Shown: in pieces, positions 27,123 through 37,163 of the stretch
Layout: each line of letters begins with the position of its first letter
Position numbering within the stretch: the stretch's first letter is position 1
From: Bradyrhizobium sediminis
GTDB taxonomy: Bacteria; Pseudomonadota; Alphaproteobacteria; Rhizobiales; Xanthobacteraceae
Direction of reading: 5' to 3'
Assembly (NCBI RefSeq): GCF_018736085.1
Contig: NZ_CP076134.1
Location: 4,412,501 to 4,476,500, forward strand
Length of the DNA stretch: 64,000 bases
Notes under the pieces: generated by a model
Told to the model about the DNA's origin: nothing
The model's input: the letters and a program-made list of their open reading frames with translations, nothing else
Database searches by the model: none
Position numbers and translations under genes: made by a program

Positions 27123-27626
27123 ATGTCTTTCCACGACGCTTCCGTTGCCGCGTACCTGCAGATGCTCAACAGCCTCACCGGCATCCTCGCCAAGGCCGAG
27201 GCGCACTGCAAGGCGAAGAACATCCAGCCCGACGTGCTGCTCGGCGCCCGGCTCTATCCGGACATGCTGCCGTTCACCCGCCAGGTGCAACTGGTCTGCG
27301 ACTTCGCCGCCAAAGGCTGCGCGCGCCTGACCCACAGCGAAGTGCCGACTATCCCCGACACCGAAAAGAGCTTCGACGAGTTGAAGGCGCGGCTGGCCAG
27401 GACCATCGACTATGTGAAATGGTTCAAGCTGGCGCAATTCGAAGGCGCCGATAGCCGCGACGTCACCTTTCCCGCCGGCCCCGACAAGACCATGACCCTG
27501 AAGGGCCAGCAGTTCCTCAGCCATTACTCGCTGCCGAACTTCTACTTCCATGCCGCCACCGCCCACGACATTCTCCGGCACAACGGCGTCGAAATCGGCA
27601 AGCGCGATTTTCTCGGGGTGAGTTGA
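27123..27626 (+). CDS. DUF1993 family protein
   Basis: A 167-residue soluble helical protein with the DUF1993 pattern: SVAAYLQMLNSLTGILAKAEAH, LLGARLYPDMLPFTRQVQLVCDFA, and the C-terminal LSHYSLPNFYFHAATAHDILRHNGVEIGKRDFLG. The fold resembles the DinB/YfiT four-helix superfamily; conserved histidines in FHAATAHDILRHNG could bind a metal. No biochemical role is established. GCAAGAAAAGAGA precedes the ATG. Confidence 0.85.
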   Translation: MSFHDASVAAYLQMLNSLTGILAKAEAHCKAKNIQPDVLLGARLYPDMLPFTRQVQLVCDFAAKGCARLTHSEVPTIPDTEKSFDELKARLARTIDYVKWFKLAQFEGADSRDVTFPAGPDKTMTLKGQQFLSHYSLPNFYFHAATAHDILRHNGVEIGKRDFLGVS

Positions 27627-27633
27627 GAAATCC

Positions 27634-27721
27634 GTCATGCCCGGGCTTGTCCCGGGCATCCACGCCTTTGGCGCCGCTCGGAAAATAGGACGTGGATGGC
27701 CGGGACAAGCCCGGCCATGAC
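27634..27721. repeat. Dispersed palindromic repeat (GTCATGCCCGGGCTTGTCCCGG type)
   Basis: Arms 27634-27664 and 27691-27721 are 31-base inverted repeats with two mismatches, beginning GTCATGCCCGGGCTTGTC. This sequence type is, to my knowledge, one of the commonest intergenic repeats in Bradyrhizobium genomes. It follows the DUF1993 stop by 8 bp and can fold into a long hairpin at the transcript end. Confidence 0.85.
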
Positions 27722-27769
27722 GAGAACCAAAAGCCGGCATCAACAGAACATCGAGAGAGGAAGCCGCCG

Positions 27770-27820
27770 ATGTCCGCCACCACCCACGCCCCGAAGCGGA
27801 TCGATCCGCCGCGCGGCTAG
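27770..27820 (+). CDS. 16-codon upstream ORF before the reductase gene
   Basis: ATG with GAGAGAGGAAG upstream opens a frame MSATTHAPKRIDPPRG that ends in TAG. It is in frame with the reductase ATG at 27908 with only that stop between. It may be a leader peptide, a decayed N-terminus, or the remnant of another gene. Nothing in the sequence decides. Confidence 0.3.
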   Translation: MSATTHAPKRIDPPRG

Positions 27821-27907
27821 TCTGCGTTTGCCGAATGGCTCGGGCATTGCGCTATCGGCGGTAATGCCCAACTCTCTCGCATCCTCACCTCACCTGAAAG
27901 CAACGAC

Positions 27908-29011
27908 ATGAGCACGCCAACCAAACTGTTCGAGCCTTACAAGCTCGGTCCGATCACGTTGCCGAACCGCCTCGTGATGGCGCCCCTGACCCGCAACCGC
28001 GCGGTCCCTCCCGGCATGGTGCCGAGCCCGCTGGCGGTCGAATATTACGGGCAGCGCGCGTCCGCGGGCTTGCTGGTCACCGAGGCCAGCCAGGTCTCGC
28101 AGCAGGGCCAAGGCTATCAGGACACGCCCGGCATCTATTCGAAAGAGCAGATCGCGGGCTGGCGCAAGGTCACCGACCGCGTGCATGAGCGAGGCGGGCG
28201 CATCTTCATCCAGCTCTGGCATGTCGGCCGGATCTCGCACACCTCGCTGCAGCCGAATGGCGGCGCGCCGGTCGCGCCCTCTGCGATCCGCGCCAAGGGC
28301 AAGACTTTTGTCAACGGCACCTTCACCGACATCTCCGAGCCGCGCGCGCTGGCACTGGAGGAAATCCCCGGCATCATCGAGAGCTTCAAACGCGGCGCCG
28401 CGAACGCGATCGAGGCCGGATTCGACGGCGTCGAAATCCACGGCGCCAACGGCTACCTGCTCGACCAATTTGCAAAAGACGGCACCAACAAGCGCACCGA
28501 CGCCTATGGCGGATCAATCGAGAACCGCGCCAGGCTGATGCTGGAGATATCGAAGGTAGTAGCCGCGGAAGCCGGCCCCGAGCGCACCGGCATCCGCATT
28601 TCACCGGTCACGCCGGCCAATGACGTTTCCGACTCCAATCCGCAGCCGCTGTTCGATCACATCGTCGACCGGCTCAACGCGCTGAAGCTCGTCTACATCC
28701 ACGTCATCGAAGGCGCCACCGGCGGCCCGCGTGACAATGCACCGTTCGATTACGCGTCCTTGCGCAAGCGCTTCAAGCAAGCCTATGTCGCCAACAACGG
28801 CTACGATTTCGAGCTCGCGACCAAGGTGCTCGCGGCCGATGCGGCCGACCTGATCGCGTTCGGAAAGCCGTTCATCTCCAACCCCGATCTGGTCGAGCGA
28901 CTGAAGAAGGGCGCACCGCTGAACGCGTTCGACAAGGCGACGTTCTACGGCGGCGGGGCGAAGGGATACACGGATTACCCGACGCTGGAGGCGCTCGACG
29001 CGGCGCAGTAG
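27908..29011 (+). CDS. Old-yellow-enzyme family alkene reductase
   Basis: A 367-residue FMN-dependent NAD(P)H oxidoreductase of the NemA/OYE group. The FMN barrel begins LFEPYKLGPITLPNRLVMAPLTRNRA; H178 and N181 in IHGANGYLLDQF are the substrate-binding pair, GGSIENRARL and the C-terminal phosphate-binding stretch ADLIAFGKPFISNPDLVERL are intact. Such enzymes reduce activated alkenes, nitroesters or nitroaromatics in the cytoplasm. Monocistronic, ending at the bidirectional terminator at 29116-29148. Confidence 0.92.
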   Translation: MSTPTKLFEPYKLGPITLPNRLVMAPLTRNRAVPPGMVPSPLAVEYYGQRASAGLLVTEASQVSQQGQGYQDTPGIYSKEQIAGWRKVTDRVHERGGRIFIQLWHVGRISHTSLQPNGGAPVAPSAIRAKGKTFVNGTFTDISEPRALALEEIPGIIESFKRGAANAIEAGFDGVEIHGANGYLLDQFAKDGTNKRTDAYGGSIENRARLMLEISKVVAAEAGPERTGIRISPVTPANDVSDSNPQPLFDHIVDRLNALKLVYIHVIEGATGGPRDNAPFDYASLRKRFKQAYVANNGYDFELATKVLAADAADLIAFGKPFISNPDLVERLKKGAPLNAFDKATFYGGGAKGYTDYPTLEALDAAQ

Positions 29012-29030
29012 GGGCGAACGCCCGCCACGT

Positions 29031-29111
29031 CGTCATTGCGAGCGAAGCGAAGCAATCCATTTCACCGCGGGAAAGCTGGATTGCTTCGTCGCTGCGCTCC
29101 TCGCAATGACG
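29031..29111. repeat. Dispersed palindromic repeat (CGTCATTGCGAG type), copy 1
   Basis: Starts CGTCATTGCGAGCGAAGCGAAGC and ends GCTCCTCGCAATGACG, the two ends being inverted repeats around a short centre. The same element recurs at 47071-47153 and 50979-51095. It carries no gene. Confidence 0.9.
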
Positions 29112-29115
29112 GAAA

Positions 29116-29148
29116 AAAGGCCGGGATCGCTCCCGGCCTTTCGTTTTT
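29116..29148. terminator. Bidirectional rho-independent terminator
   Basis: An 11-bp perfect stem AAAGGCCGGGA/TCCCGGCCTTT (29116-29126 and 29131-29141, loop TCGC) is followed by CGTTTTT on the plus strand and by TTTTTT on the minus strand. It ends the alkene reductase transcript and, from the other side, the glycerol operon. Confidence 0.88.
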
Positions 29149-29155
29149 CTCTCCT

Positions 29156-29260
29156 CGTCATGCCCCGCGAAGGCGGGGCATCCAGTAAACGCAGCCGCAC
29201 CGGCGATAGAGCCGAGAAGCCGCGGCGTACTGGATCGTCCGGTCAAGCCGGACGATGACG
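29156..29260. repeat. Dispersed inverted repeat (CGTCATGCCCCGCGAAGGCGGGG type)
   Basis: Left arm 29156-29187 begins CGTCATGCCCCGC and runs to CCAGTA; right arm 29228-29260 begins TACTGGATC and ends GACGATGACG. Outer bases pair; the inner CCCCGC/GCGGGG and GTCCGG/CCGGAC each form their own small hairpin. Non-coding, between the terminator and the end of glpV. Confidence 0.75.
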
Positions 29261-29268
29261 CCAAGTCC

Positions 29269-31065
29269 TCAGTTCAGCGAGGCGCGCTTGGGCGGAGTGG
29301 CCGGCCACGACTTGATCAGCGCGTCGTAGTCGACGGTCTCGCCCTTCGGCTTCTCGTTCGCCAGCTTGCGCTGGGGCGCGATGGTCTTGTCCTTTTCGGC
29401 CTTCGCGAACCAGAATTCGGCGGTCTCCTTTTTGTTCAGCTTCGGCCCGCAGGCGCCCTGCACGCCGGACTTCTCGAGACGCTCCAGCACCGAGTCCTGC
29501 GCTGCTGCCAGCGAGTCCATCGCCGCCTGCGGCGACTTCGCACCGGACGACGCGTCGCCGATGTTCTGCCACCACAATTGCGCCAGCTTCGGATAATCCG
29601 GCACGTTGTTGCCGGTCGGGGTCCACTGCACGCGTGCCGGCGAGCGGTAGAACTCGATCAGCCCGCCGAGTTTCGGCGCGCGCTCGGTGAACGACTTGTG
29701 CCAGATGTCGGACTCACGGGTGAAGGTGAGACCGACATGGCTCTTCTTCAAGGAAACCGTCTTGGAGTTGATGAACTGCAGATAGAGCCAGGCCGCCTTG
29801 CGGCGATCGGCCGGGGTTGACTTCAGCAGCGTCGCGGAGCCGGCGTCCTGATAGCCGAGCTTCATGCCTTCCTTCCAGTAGGAGCCGTGCGGCGACGGGG
29901 CCATGCGCCATTTCGGCGTGCCATCGGCGTTCACGACCGGAATACCCGGCTTCACCATGTCGGCGGTGAAGGCGGTGTACCAGAAGATCTGCTGCGCGAT
30001 CGCACCTTGCGCCGGCACCGGGCCTGCTTCGGAGAAGGTCATGCCTTGCGCTTGCGGCGGGGCATATTTCTTCATCCAGTCGAGGTACTTGGTGATCGAA
30101 TAGACCGCCGCCGGACCGTTGGTGTCGCCGCCGCGCTCGACGGACGAGCCGACCGGACGGCAGCCTTCCATGCGGATGCCCCATTCATCGACCGGAAGAC
30201 CGTTCGGGATGCCCTTGTCGCCGTTGCCGGCCATCGACAGCCAGGCGTCGGTGAACCGCCATCCCAGCGAGGGATCCTTCTTGCCGTAGTCCATGTGGCC
30301 ATAGACCCTGACGCCGTTGATCTCCTTGATGTCGTTGGTGAAGAACTCGGCGATATCCTCATAGGCCGACCAGTTCACGGGAACGCCGAGGTCGTAGCCA
30401 TACTTGGCCTTGAACTTGGCCTTGTATTCCGGATTGGAGAACCAGTCGTAGCGGAACCAATAGAGGTTCGCGAACTGCTGGTCAGGCAGTTGATAGAGCT
30501 TGCCGTCCGGACCCGTTGTGAACGACTTGCCGATGAAGTCGTTGACGTCGAGCATCGGATCGGTGACGTCCTTGCCTTCGCCCGCCATGTAGTCGGACAG
30601 AATGACTGTCTGGTTGTAGCGAGAGTGCGTGCCGATCAGATCGGAGTCGTTGATCCAGCCGTCATAGACATTCTTGCCGGACTGCATCTGGGTCTGCAGC
30701 TTCTCGACGACGTCACCTTCCTGGATCAGGTCGTGCTTGACCTTGATGCCAGTGATCTCGGTGAAGGCCTTCGCCAGCGTCTTGGATTCGTATTCATGCG
30801 TCGTGATCGTTTCCGACACGATGTTGATGTCCAGGCCCTTGAACGGCTGCGCCGCCTTTTCGAACCACTGCAGTTCCTTCAGCTGATCGGCCTTGGACAG
30901 GGTCGAGGGCTGGAATTCGCTGTCGATCCACTTCTGCGCGGTTGCATCATCGGCGAATGCCGGCGCGGCGATGGTTACGGACGCCGCAATCAGCGCCGCA
31001 GCGCTGGTCATGGTCAGAAAGCCGTTCTTGGTCAAGTCACCCTTCCTTCTCCTCAAGTGTCGCAT
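29269..31065 (-). CDS. glpV: Glycerol ABC transporter substrate-binding protein
   Basis: A 598-residue periplasmic binding protein, large for the family, as is GlpV of Rhizobium. A long signal peptide (hydrophobic core AAALIAASVTIAAPAFA, cleavage near residue 39) precedes an SBP_bac_1-like fold (LDINIVSETITTHEYESKTLAKAFTEITGIKV; GMTFSEAGPVPAQGAIAQQIFWYTAFTADM). It delivers glycerol to the GlpPQ permeases. The ATG at 31065 follows a perfect GGAGGAACCAAC; the open frame to 31095 is not needed. It is the last gene of the glycerol operon, 75 bp after glpU, ending at the bidirectional terminator. Confidence 0.88.
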   Translation of the reverse strand: MRHLRRRKGDLTKNGFLTMTSAAALIAASVTIAAPAFADDATAQKWIDSEFQPSTLSKADQLKELQWFEKAAQPFKGLDINIVSETITTHEYESKTLAKAFTEITGIKVKHDLIQEGDVVEKLQTQMQSGKNVYDGWINDSDLIGTHSRYNQTVILSDYMAGEGKDVTDPMLDVNDFIGKSFTTGPDGKLYQLPDQQFANLYWFRYDWFSNPEYKAKFKAKYGYDLGVPVNWSAYEDIAEFFTNDIKEINGVRVYGHMDYGKKDPSLGWRFTDAWLSMAGNGDKGIPNGLPVDEWGIRMEGCRPVGSSVERGGDTNGPAAVYSITKYLDWMKKYAPPQAQGMTFSEAGPVPAQGAIAQQIFWYTAFTADMVKPGIPVVNADGTPKWRMAPSPHGSYWKEGMKLGYQDAGSATLLKSTPADRRKAAWLYLQFINSKTVSLKKSHVGLTFTRESDIWHKSFTERAPKLGGLIEFYRSPARVQWTPTGNNVPDYPKLAQLWWQNIGDASSGAKSPQAAMDSLAAAQDSVLERLEKSGVQGACGPKLNKKETAEFWFAKAEKDKTIAPQRKLANEKPKGETVDYDALIKSWPATPPKRASLN

Positions 31066-31140
31066 GTTGGTTCCTCCGGTTGCAGCGATGAACACTTTTC
31101 AGGCCCGGGTTGATCCCGGATCTGCTCTTTTTTCGCCTCT

Positions 31141-31467
31141 TCAGACGGTGCGAAAGATCGCAACGGCCGAAACAAGCGAGATCACGGTAGCGAGCCACAG
31201 GCTCGGAACTTCAATGCCTTCCCTGACCGGAATGGTCAGTAGCGTGTCGGTGCCGACGAGCCCGATCCACAAGAGGTGAATGACGGCCGCCACAATCAGT
31301 GAAATGAACAGCCGGTCGCCACGCGTGGTCGGAATGCGCAGGATCCCGATGCGCTCGGCCTCGGGATAGGCGACCGCGAGCCAGGTCATGACCGCGAGCG
31401 TCGTGGCCAGCAGCACGAAGAAGATCGCGGTCGGCAGCGTCCAGGCCATCCATGCGATGTGTTCCAT
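31141..31467 (-). CDS. glpU: Small membrane component of the glycerol transporter (DUF2160)
   Basis: A 108-residue integral membrane protein with three predicted helices (IAWMAWTLPTAIFFVLLATTLAVMTWLAVAY; LFISLIVAAVIHLLWIGLVG; SLWLATVISLVSAVAIF) and the motif GILRIPTTRGDRLF. This is the DUF2160 family, encoded between the permeases and the binding protein in rhizobial glpSTPQUV loci. Its exact part in transport is not known. The glpQ stop lies 15 bp upstream. Confidence 0.85.
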   Translation of the reverse strand: MEHIAWMAWTLPTAIFFVLLATTLAVMTWLAVAYPEAERIGILRIPTTRGDRLFISLIVAAVIHLLWIGLVGTDTLLTIPVREGIEVPSLWLATVISLVSAVAIFRTV

Positions 31468-31482
31468 TTGCCGCGGGCTCCC

Positions 31483-32288
31483 TCACACCCTGCCGAGCGC
31501 GAAGCCGCGCGCGATGTAGTTGCGGACGAACCAGATCACCAGCGCGCCGGGGATGATGGTGAGCACGCCGGCAGCGGCGAGCAGGCCCCAGTCGACCCCG
31601 GCGGCGGACACCGTACGCGTCATGGTCGCGGCGATCGGCTTGGCGTTGACCGAGGTCAGCGTGCGCGCCAGCAACAGTTCCACCCAGGAGAACATGAAGC
31701 AGAAGAACGCCGCGACGCCGATGCCGCTGGCGATCAGCGGCACCAGGATCTTGAGGAAGAAGCGCGGGAACGAATAGCCGTCGAGGAACGCGGTCTCGTC
31801 GATCTCGCGCGGCACGCTGGAGACGAAGCCTTCGAGAATCCATACCGCCAGCGGCACGTTGAACAGGCAATGCGCCAGCGCTACCGCCCAGGGCGTATCG
31901 AACAGGTTGAGCGCGGAATAGAGATTGAAGAACGGCAGCGCGAACACCGCCGGCGGCGCCATCCGGTTCGACAGCAGCCAGAAGAACAGGTGCTTGTCGC
32001 CGAGAAAGCGGTAGCGCGAGAACGCGTAAGCCGCCGGCAGCGCGAACGAGATCGAGAGTACGGTGTTGATCAGCACATATTTCAACGAATTGAGGTAGCC
32101 GGAATACCAGCTCTCGTCGGTGAAGATGCGCATGTAATTGGCGATGGTCGGGTGATGCGGCCACAGCGTCATGGTGGTCACGATCTCGTTGTTGGTCTTG
32201 AAACTCATGTTGACCAGCCAGTAGATCGGCAGCAGCAGGAAGATCAGGAACAGCGAGAGGATGAGGCGCCGGCCGGGGATCGAATGCA

Positions 32289-32292
<4 letters not shown>
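31483..32292 (-). CDS. glpQ: Glycerol ABC transporter permease, MalG-like
   Basis: A 269-residue inner-membrane permease with six predicted helices and the EAA-type loop DETAFLDGYSFPRFFLKILVPL that contacts the ATPases. It starts MMHSIPGRRLILSL; the stop of glpP overlaps the start in an ATGATG/TGA junction (4 bp). A longer open frame extends far upstream but only shadows glpP and glpT. It forms the pore with GlpP. Confidence 0.9.
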
Positions 32293-33190
<898 letters not shown>

Positions 33191-33191
<1 letters not shown>

Positions 33192-34273
33192 TATGCCCCC
33201 TCGACCAGAAGGCTGTCGGCGTAGACGTGAACATGCGCGGGGTCGAACAACAGTCCGGCCTCGTTGCCGGGAATCGAAAATCCCGGCGGCACCCGTGCTG
33301 CGAATTTGGCGTCGCCGACGCGGACCCGCGCGAAGCGGACCCGGCCGAGATCGTCGATCCGCTCGATATTGGCCAACAGCAGGCCGGAGCCGGGCGGCGC
33401 GACGTCGACGAATTCCGGGCGCACGCCGATTTCGATCTTCGCGCCCGGCGGCAGGCCGTCATAGTTGCGGTCGAGCCGGATGATGTGACCGTCGATCCGG
33501 GCCTCGCGGCCCCGCACTTCGGCGGGCACGATGTTCATGCCGGGCGAGCCGATGAAATAGCCGACGAAGGTATGGGCAGGCTTGTCGAACAGTTCCGCCG
33601 GAGTGCCGCTCTGCACCACGCGGCCGTCATGCATCACGACCACGGTATCGGCGAAGGTCAGCGCCTCGGTCTGGTCGTGGGTGACATAGATCATGGTGAG
33701 GTCGAGCTCGCGGTGCAGCGCCTTGAGCTTCGAGCGCAACTGCCATTTCAGCTCGGGATCGATCACCGTCAGCGGTTCGTCGAACAGCACGGCGGCGACG
33801 TCGGAGCGCACCAGCCCGCGGCCGAGCGAGATCTTCTGCTTGGCGTCCGCCGTCAGCCGCGTCGCCTTGCGCTCGAGATAGGGCGTGAGGTCGAGCAGAT
33901 CGGCGATCTCCGCGACCCGCGCCAGGATGTCGCTCCTGACCATGCCGCGGTTCTTCAACGGAAACGCCAGGTTCTGTCCGACCGTCATGGTGTCGTAGAT
34001 CACCGGAAACTGGAACACCTGCGCGATGTTGCGCTTCTGGGTTGACAGCGGTGTGATGTCGACGCCGTCGAACAGGATTTTTCCGCGCGACGGGGTGACG
34101 ATGCCGGAAATGAGATTGAGCAGCGTGGTTTTGCCGCAGCCGGACGGTCCGAGCAGCGCATAGGCCCCGCCCTGCCGCCAGGTCATCGAAATCGGCTTCA
34201 GCGCAAAAGATTCGGGGGCGGCATCGTTGCCGCCGTAGGAATGCGCGAGATCGACGAGGTCAATGCGGGCCAT
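33191..34273 (-). CDS. glpT: Glycerol ABC transporter ATPase with degenerate signature motif
   Basis: A 360-residue ABC ATPase with C-terminal TOBE-like domain. Walker A is GPSGCGKTT (42-50), Walker B AVLFDEP (161-167), and the H-loop histidine H199 lies in YVTHDQTEAL. The signature, LSGGQ in most ABC proteins, reads LTADAKQ (140-146). With GlpS, whose H-loop is altered but whose signature is normal, this would leave one complete composite ATP site. Named by order relative to the Rhizobium leguminosarum glpSTPQUV locus. Not to be confused with the E. coli G3P antiporter GlpT. Confidence 0.85.
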
Positions 34274-34285
34274 GTTGCATATCCC

Positions 34286-35365
34286 TCACATCGCGCCTGG
34301 CGCGGCGACCAGGCGGTCGGCCGCGTCGAACACAAAGACATTGTCGGGATCGAGCACGGCGTCGAGCACGTGGCCCGGTTCGAATTCGTGCACGCCCTGC
34401 AGCACCGCGACCCAGTTGGAGGCGTCGCGGCTGAGATGCACGAAACTTTCCGAGCCGGTGATCTCGGTCACGGTCACGGTGGCGTGGAAGGCGTGGCGGC
34501 CGGCAATGCCCTTGGCGACCTCAAGCTGATGGGCGCGGAAGCCGACGCGGTAGGCCCCGTCGCCGAGCCCGGCATAGAGTCCCGAGGCCGGCGCCTTGAC
34601 GCCGCCGGCATATTGCACCGAGCCGTCGTGCTTTTCGATACCGACGATGTTGAGCGGTGGATCGGAAAACACCTGGGCGACGCGCAAGGTGTCGGGATGG
34701 CGATAGACCTTCGAGGTGTCGCCGGCCTGCAATACCTCGCCTTCCCACATGCAGACGGTGCGGCCGCCCAGCAACAGGGCTTCCGACGGTTCGGTGGTGG
34801 CGTAGACGAAGATCGCGCCAGAGGCTTCGAAAATGCGCGGCAGTTCAGTGCGCAGCTCCTCGCGCAGCTTGTAGTCGAGATTAGCCAGGGGCTCGTCGAG
34901 CAGCACCAGATCGGCGCCCTTGACCAGCGCGCGCGCGATCGCGGTGCGCTGCTGCTGCCCACCCGACAATTGCAGCGGCGTGCGGTCGAGATACGGCTCG
35001 AGCTTCAGGAGCTGCGCGGCTTCCCGCACGCGCTTTTCGATTTCCTCGCGCGGCCGGCGCTGCACCCGCAACGGCGAGGCAATGTTTTCATAGACCGTCA
35101 GCGAGGGGTAATTGATGAACTGCTGATAGACCATCGCCACCGAACGCTGCCGCACGTCGAGGCCGGTGACATCCTTGCCGTCGACCAGCACGCGGCCCGA
35201 GGTCGGCGTATCGAGGCCGGCCAGAAGCCGCATGATCGAGGTCTTGCCCGACAGCGTCGGGCCGAGCAGCACGCTCAAGGTGCCGCGCTCGAGCGTCAGC
35301 GAGACATCGCGGATGGCCGGAATGCCATCCACGGTGCGCGTGACGTGCTCGAGCGTGACCGTCAT
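34286..35365 (-). CDS. glpS: Glycerol ABC transporter ATPase with altered H-loop
   Basis: A 359-residue ABC ATPase. Walker A is GPTLSGKT (35-42), the signature LSGGQ (133-137) is canonical, Walker B LVLLDEP (153-159). The H-loop reads YATTEPSEAL: T191 stands where nearly all ABC ATPases have histidine. The C-terminal part is a TOBE-like regulatory domain. It overlaps glpD by 4 bp upstream and is followed by the partner ATPase after 12 bp. Confidence 0.85.
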   Translation of the reverse strand: MTVTLEHVTRTVDGIPAIRDVSLTLERGTLSVLLGPTLSGKTSIMRLLAGLDTPTSGRVLVDGKDVTGLDVRQRSVAMVYQQFINYPSLTVYENIASPLRVQRRPREEIEKRVREAAQLLKLEPYLDRTPLQLSGGQQQRTAIARALVKGADLVLLDEPLANLDYKLREELRTELPRIFEASGAIFVYATTEPSEALLLGGRTVCMWEGEVLQAGDTSKVYRHPDTLRVAQVFSDPPLNIVGIEKHDGSVQYAGGVKAPASGLYAGLGDGAYRVGFRAHQLEVAKGIAGRHAFHATVTVTEITGSESFVHLSRDASNWVAVLQGVHEFEPGHVLDAVLDPDNVFVFDAADRLVAAPGAM

Positions 35366-36924
35366 GTCCGCCCTCCTGCTTCGCGCAAGGGAGGCCCGGA
35401 AGCAACGTGGTTGGCGGCCATCCAGTCTTCAAGGGCGGCAACCTCGGCCGCCGACAGGCGCAAGCCGAGCTTGGAGCGCCGCCAGACGATGTCTTCGGCG
35501 GTGCGGGCCCATTCGTTCGCAATCAGATACCTGACTTCGCTCTCGGTCAAAGTGGCGCCGAAGGACCGGCCGAGATCATCGAGCGATTTGGCTTCGCCGA
35601 GCAGTTTGGCAGCGCGGGTGCCATAGGCATGCGCCAGACGGTTGGCATGGGCAGAGGTCAGGAACGGATAGTTCCGCACCAGTTCCGCCGTCAGCGCCGC
35701 GATCGCCGAGACATCCATGTCGCCGCCGGGCAGCGGCGACTTGCCGGTCCAGCCTTCCTTGGCCTTGAAGTCCTCGCGGGGCGTGGCGCCGCGCAAATAC
35801 GGCGAAAGACGTTCGAGCGCTTCCTCGGCGAGGCGCCGGTAGGTGGTGATCTTGCCGCCGTAGATCGACAGCAGCGGCGCGCCGCCGGGGGTGTCGAGTT
35901 CGAACACGTAGTCGCGGGTGGCAGCCTTGGCTTCGCTGGCGCCGTCGTCATAGAGCGGGCGGACGCCCGAATAGGTCCAGACCACATCCTCCGGCTTGAC
36001 CGGCTTGGCCAGATATTCGCTGACGGAATCGCAGAGATATTTGATCTCTTCGTCGGTGGCTTTCACCTTGGCGGGATCGCCGTCGTAATCGCGGTCGGTG
36101 GTGCCGATCAGGGTGAAATCATCCTGATAGGGAATCACGAACACGATGCGGCCGTCGCTGTTCTGGAACATGTAGGCGCGGTCGTGGGCATAGAGCTTGC
36201 GGACCACGACGTGGGAGCCCTGCACCAGCCGCACTTTGGCCTTGGCGTTGACGCCGGCGCCGGAGGCCAGCACGTTCTCGACCCAGGGGCCGCCAGCGTT
36301 GACCAGCGCGCGAGCCCTGATCGTCGAGCGCGCGCCGCTCGCGGCATCCTCGACGGTGACGTGCCAGATGCCGTCGGCCTGCCGGATCTCGACCGCGCGG
36401 GAACGGGTGCGGATCTCGGCGCCGCGGTCCGCCGCATCGCGCGCGGTGAGCACCACGAGGCGGGCGTCGTCGACGAAGCAGTCGGAATATTCGAACGCCC
36501 GAGTGAAACGGTTGGGCACCAGCGGCTTGCCGACCTCGTCACGGGTCAGGTCGACCGAACGCGTCGGCGGCAGCAGTTTGCGGCCGCCGATATGGTCGTA
36601 AAGAAACAACCCCAGACGCAGCAGCCAGGCCGGACGCAATCCTGCGTGGTGCGGCAAAACGAAACGCAAGGGACGGATGATGTGCGGGGCGATCTGCCAG
36701 AGCACTTCGCGCTCGATCAGCGCCTCGCGCACCAAGCGAAACTCGTAATATTCGAGGTAGCGCAGCCCGCCATGCACGAGCTTGGTCGACCAGGACGACG
36801 TCCCGCTGGCCAAGTCGTTCATTTCACATAGGAAAACGGAATTGCCCCGGCCCGCCGCATCGCGCGCGATGCCGCAGCCATTGATGCCGCCTCCGATGAT
36901 GGCGAGGTCGAAAATTCGGTCCAA
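35362..36924 (-). CDS. glpD: FAD-dependent glycerol-3-phosphate dehydrogenase
   Basis: A membrane-associated flavoprotein oxidising glycerol 3-phosphate to dihydroxyacetone phosphate. The dinucleotide-binding motif GGGINGCGIARDAAGRG opens the protein, followed by LASGTSSWSTKLVHGGLRYLE, the FAD-contact stretch TSGVRPLYDDG-like (TYSGVRPLYDDGA) and a C-terminal helical DAO_C domain. The open frame runs to 37095, but that extension lies in AT-rich promoter DNA. The TTG at 36924 with GGGGAAG upstream gives 520 residues, the family length, and starts at the usual place before the FAD motif; the start remains uncertain. First structural gene of the glycerol operon. Confidence 0.9.
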   Translation of the reverse strand: MDRIFDLAIIGGGINGCGIARDAAGRGNSVFLCEMNDLASGTSSWSTKLVHGGLRYLEYYEFRLVREALIEREVLWQIAPHIIRPLRFVLPHHAGLRPAWLLRLGLFLYDHIGGRKLLPPTRSVDLTRDEVGKPLVPNRFTRAFEYSDCFVDDARLVVLTARDAADRGAEIRTRSRAVEIRQADGIWHVTVEDAASGARSTIRARALVNAGGPWVENVLASGAGVNAKAKVRLVQGSHVVVRKLYAHDRAYMFQNSDGRIVFVIPYQDDFTLIGTTDRDYDGDPAKVKATDEEIKYLCDSVSEYLAKPVKPEDVVWTYSGVRPLYDDGASEAKAATRDYVFELDTPGGAPLLSIYGGKITTYRRLAEEALERLSPYLRGATPREDFKAKEGWTGKSPLPGGDMDVSAIAALTAELVRNYPFLTSAHANRLAHAYGTRAAKLLGEAKSLDDLGRSFGATLTESEVRYLIANEWARTAEDIVWRRSKLGLRLSAAEVAALEDWMAANHVASGPPLREAGGRT

Positions 36925-37163
36925 CAGCGCTTCCCCGGCGTTCGCCTGTTCACTTAGGCGATTTCGCTTTCGGTTTGGAGTAAAACACAAATAAATGTGA
37001 AAGCAAGTGAAAACAGAAGACTGGCGCGCTTGAACGCCAGCGGCGGCAAAATCCAGAAAAGTGGAAGGTCGCGCTCGTTTATCGATCAACCGCACAAGCG
37101 AAGATCAGACGAGTGTCTCGCTCATCCAACCGCACCTCAGGTCGATCCTGAGGCCCGCGGCGA
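36925..37163 (-). promoter_or_regulatory. glpD operon promoter region with candidate GlpR operator
   Basis: This 239-bp gap has an AT-rich island at about 36978-37018. On the minus strand it holds a direct repeat TTTCAC-N4-TTTCAC (10-bp period; plus-strand GTGAAA at 36997-37002 and 37007-37012) beside CACA-N6-TGTG (36986-36999). DeoR-family repressors usually bind such repeats, so it is the best operator candidate for the GlpR encoded just upstream. No certain -35/-10 pair is readable. Confidence 0.45.
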
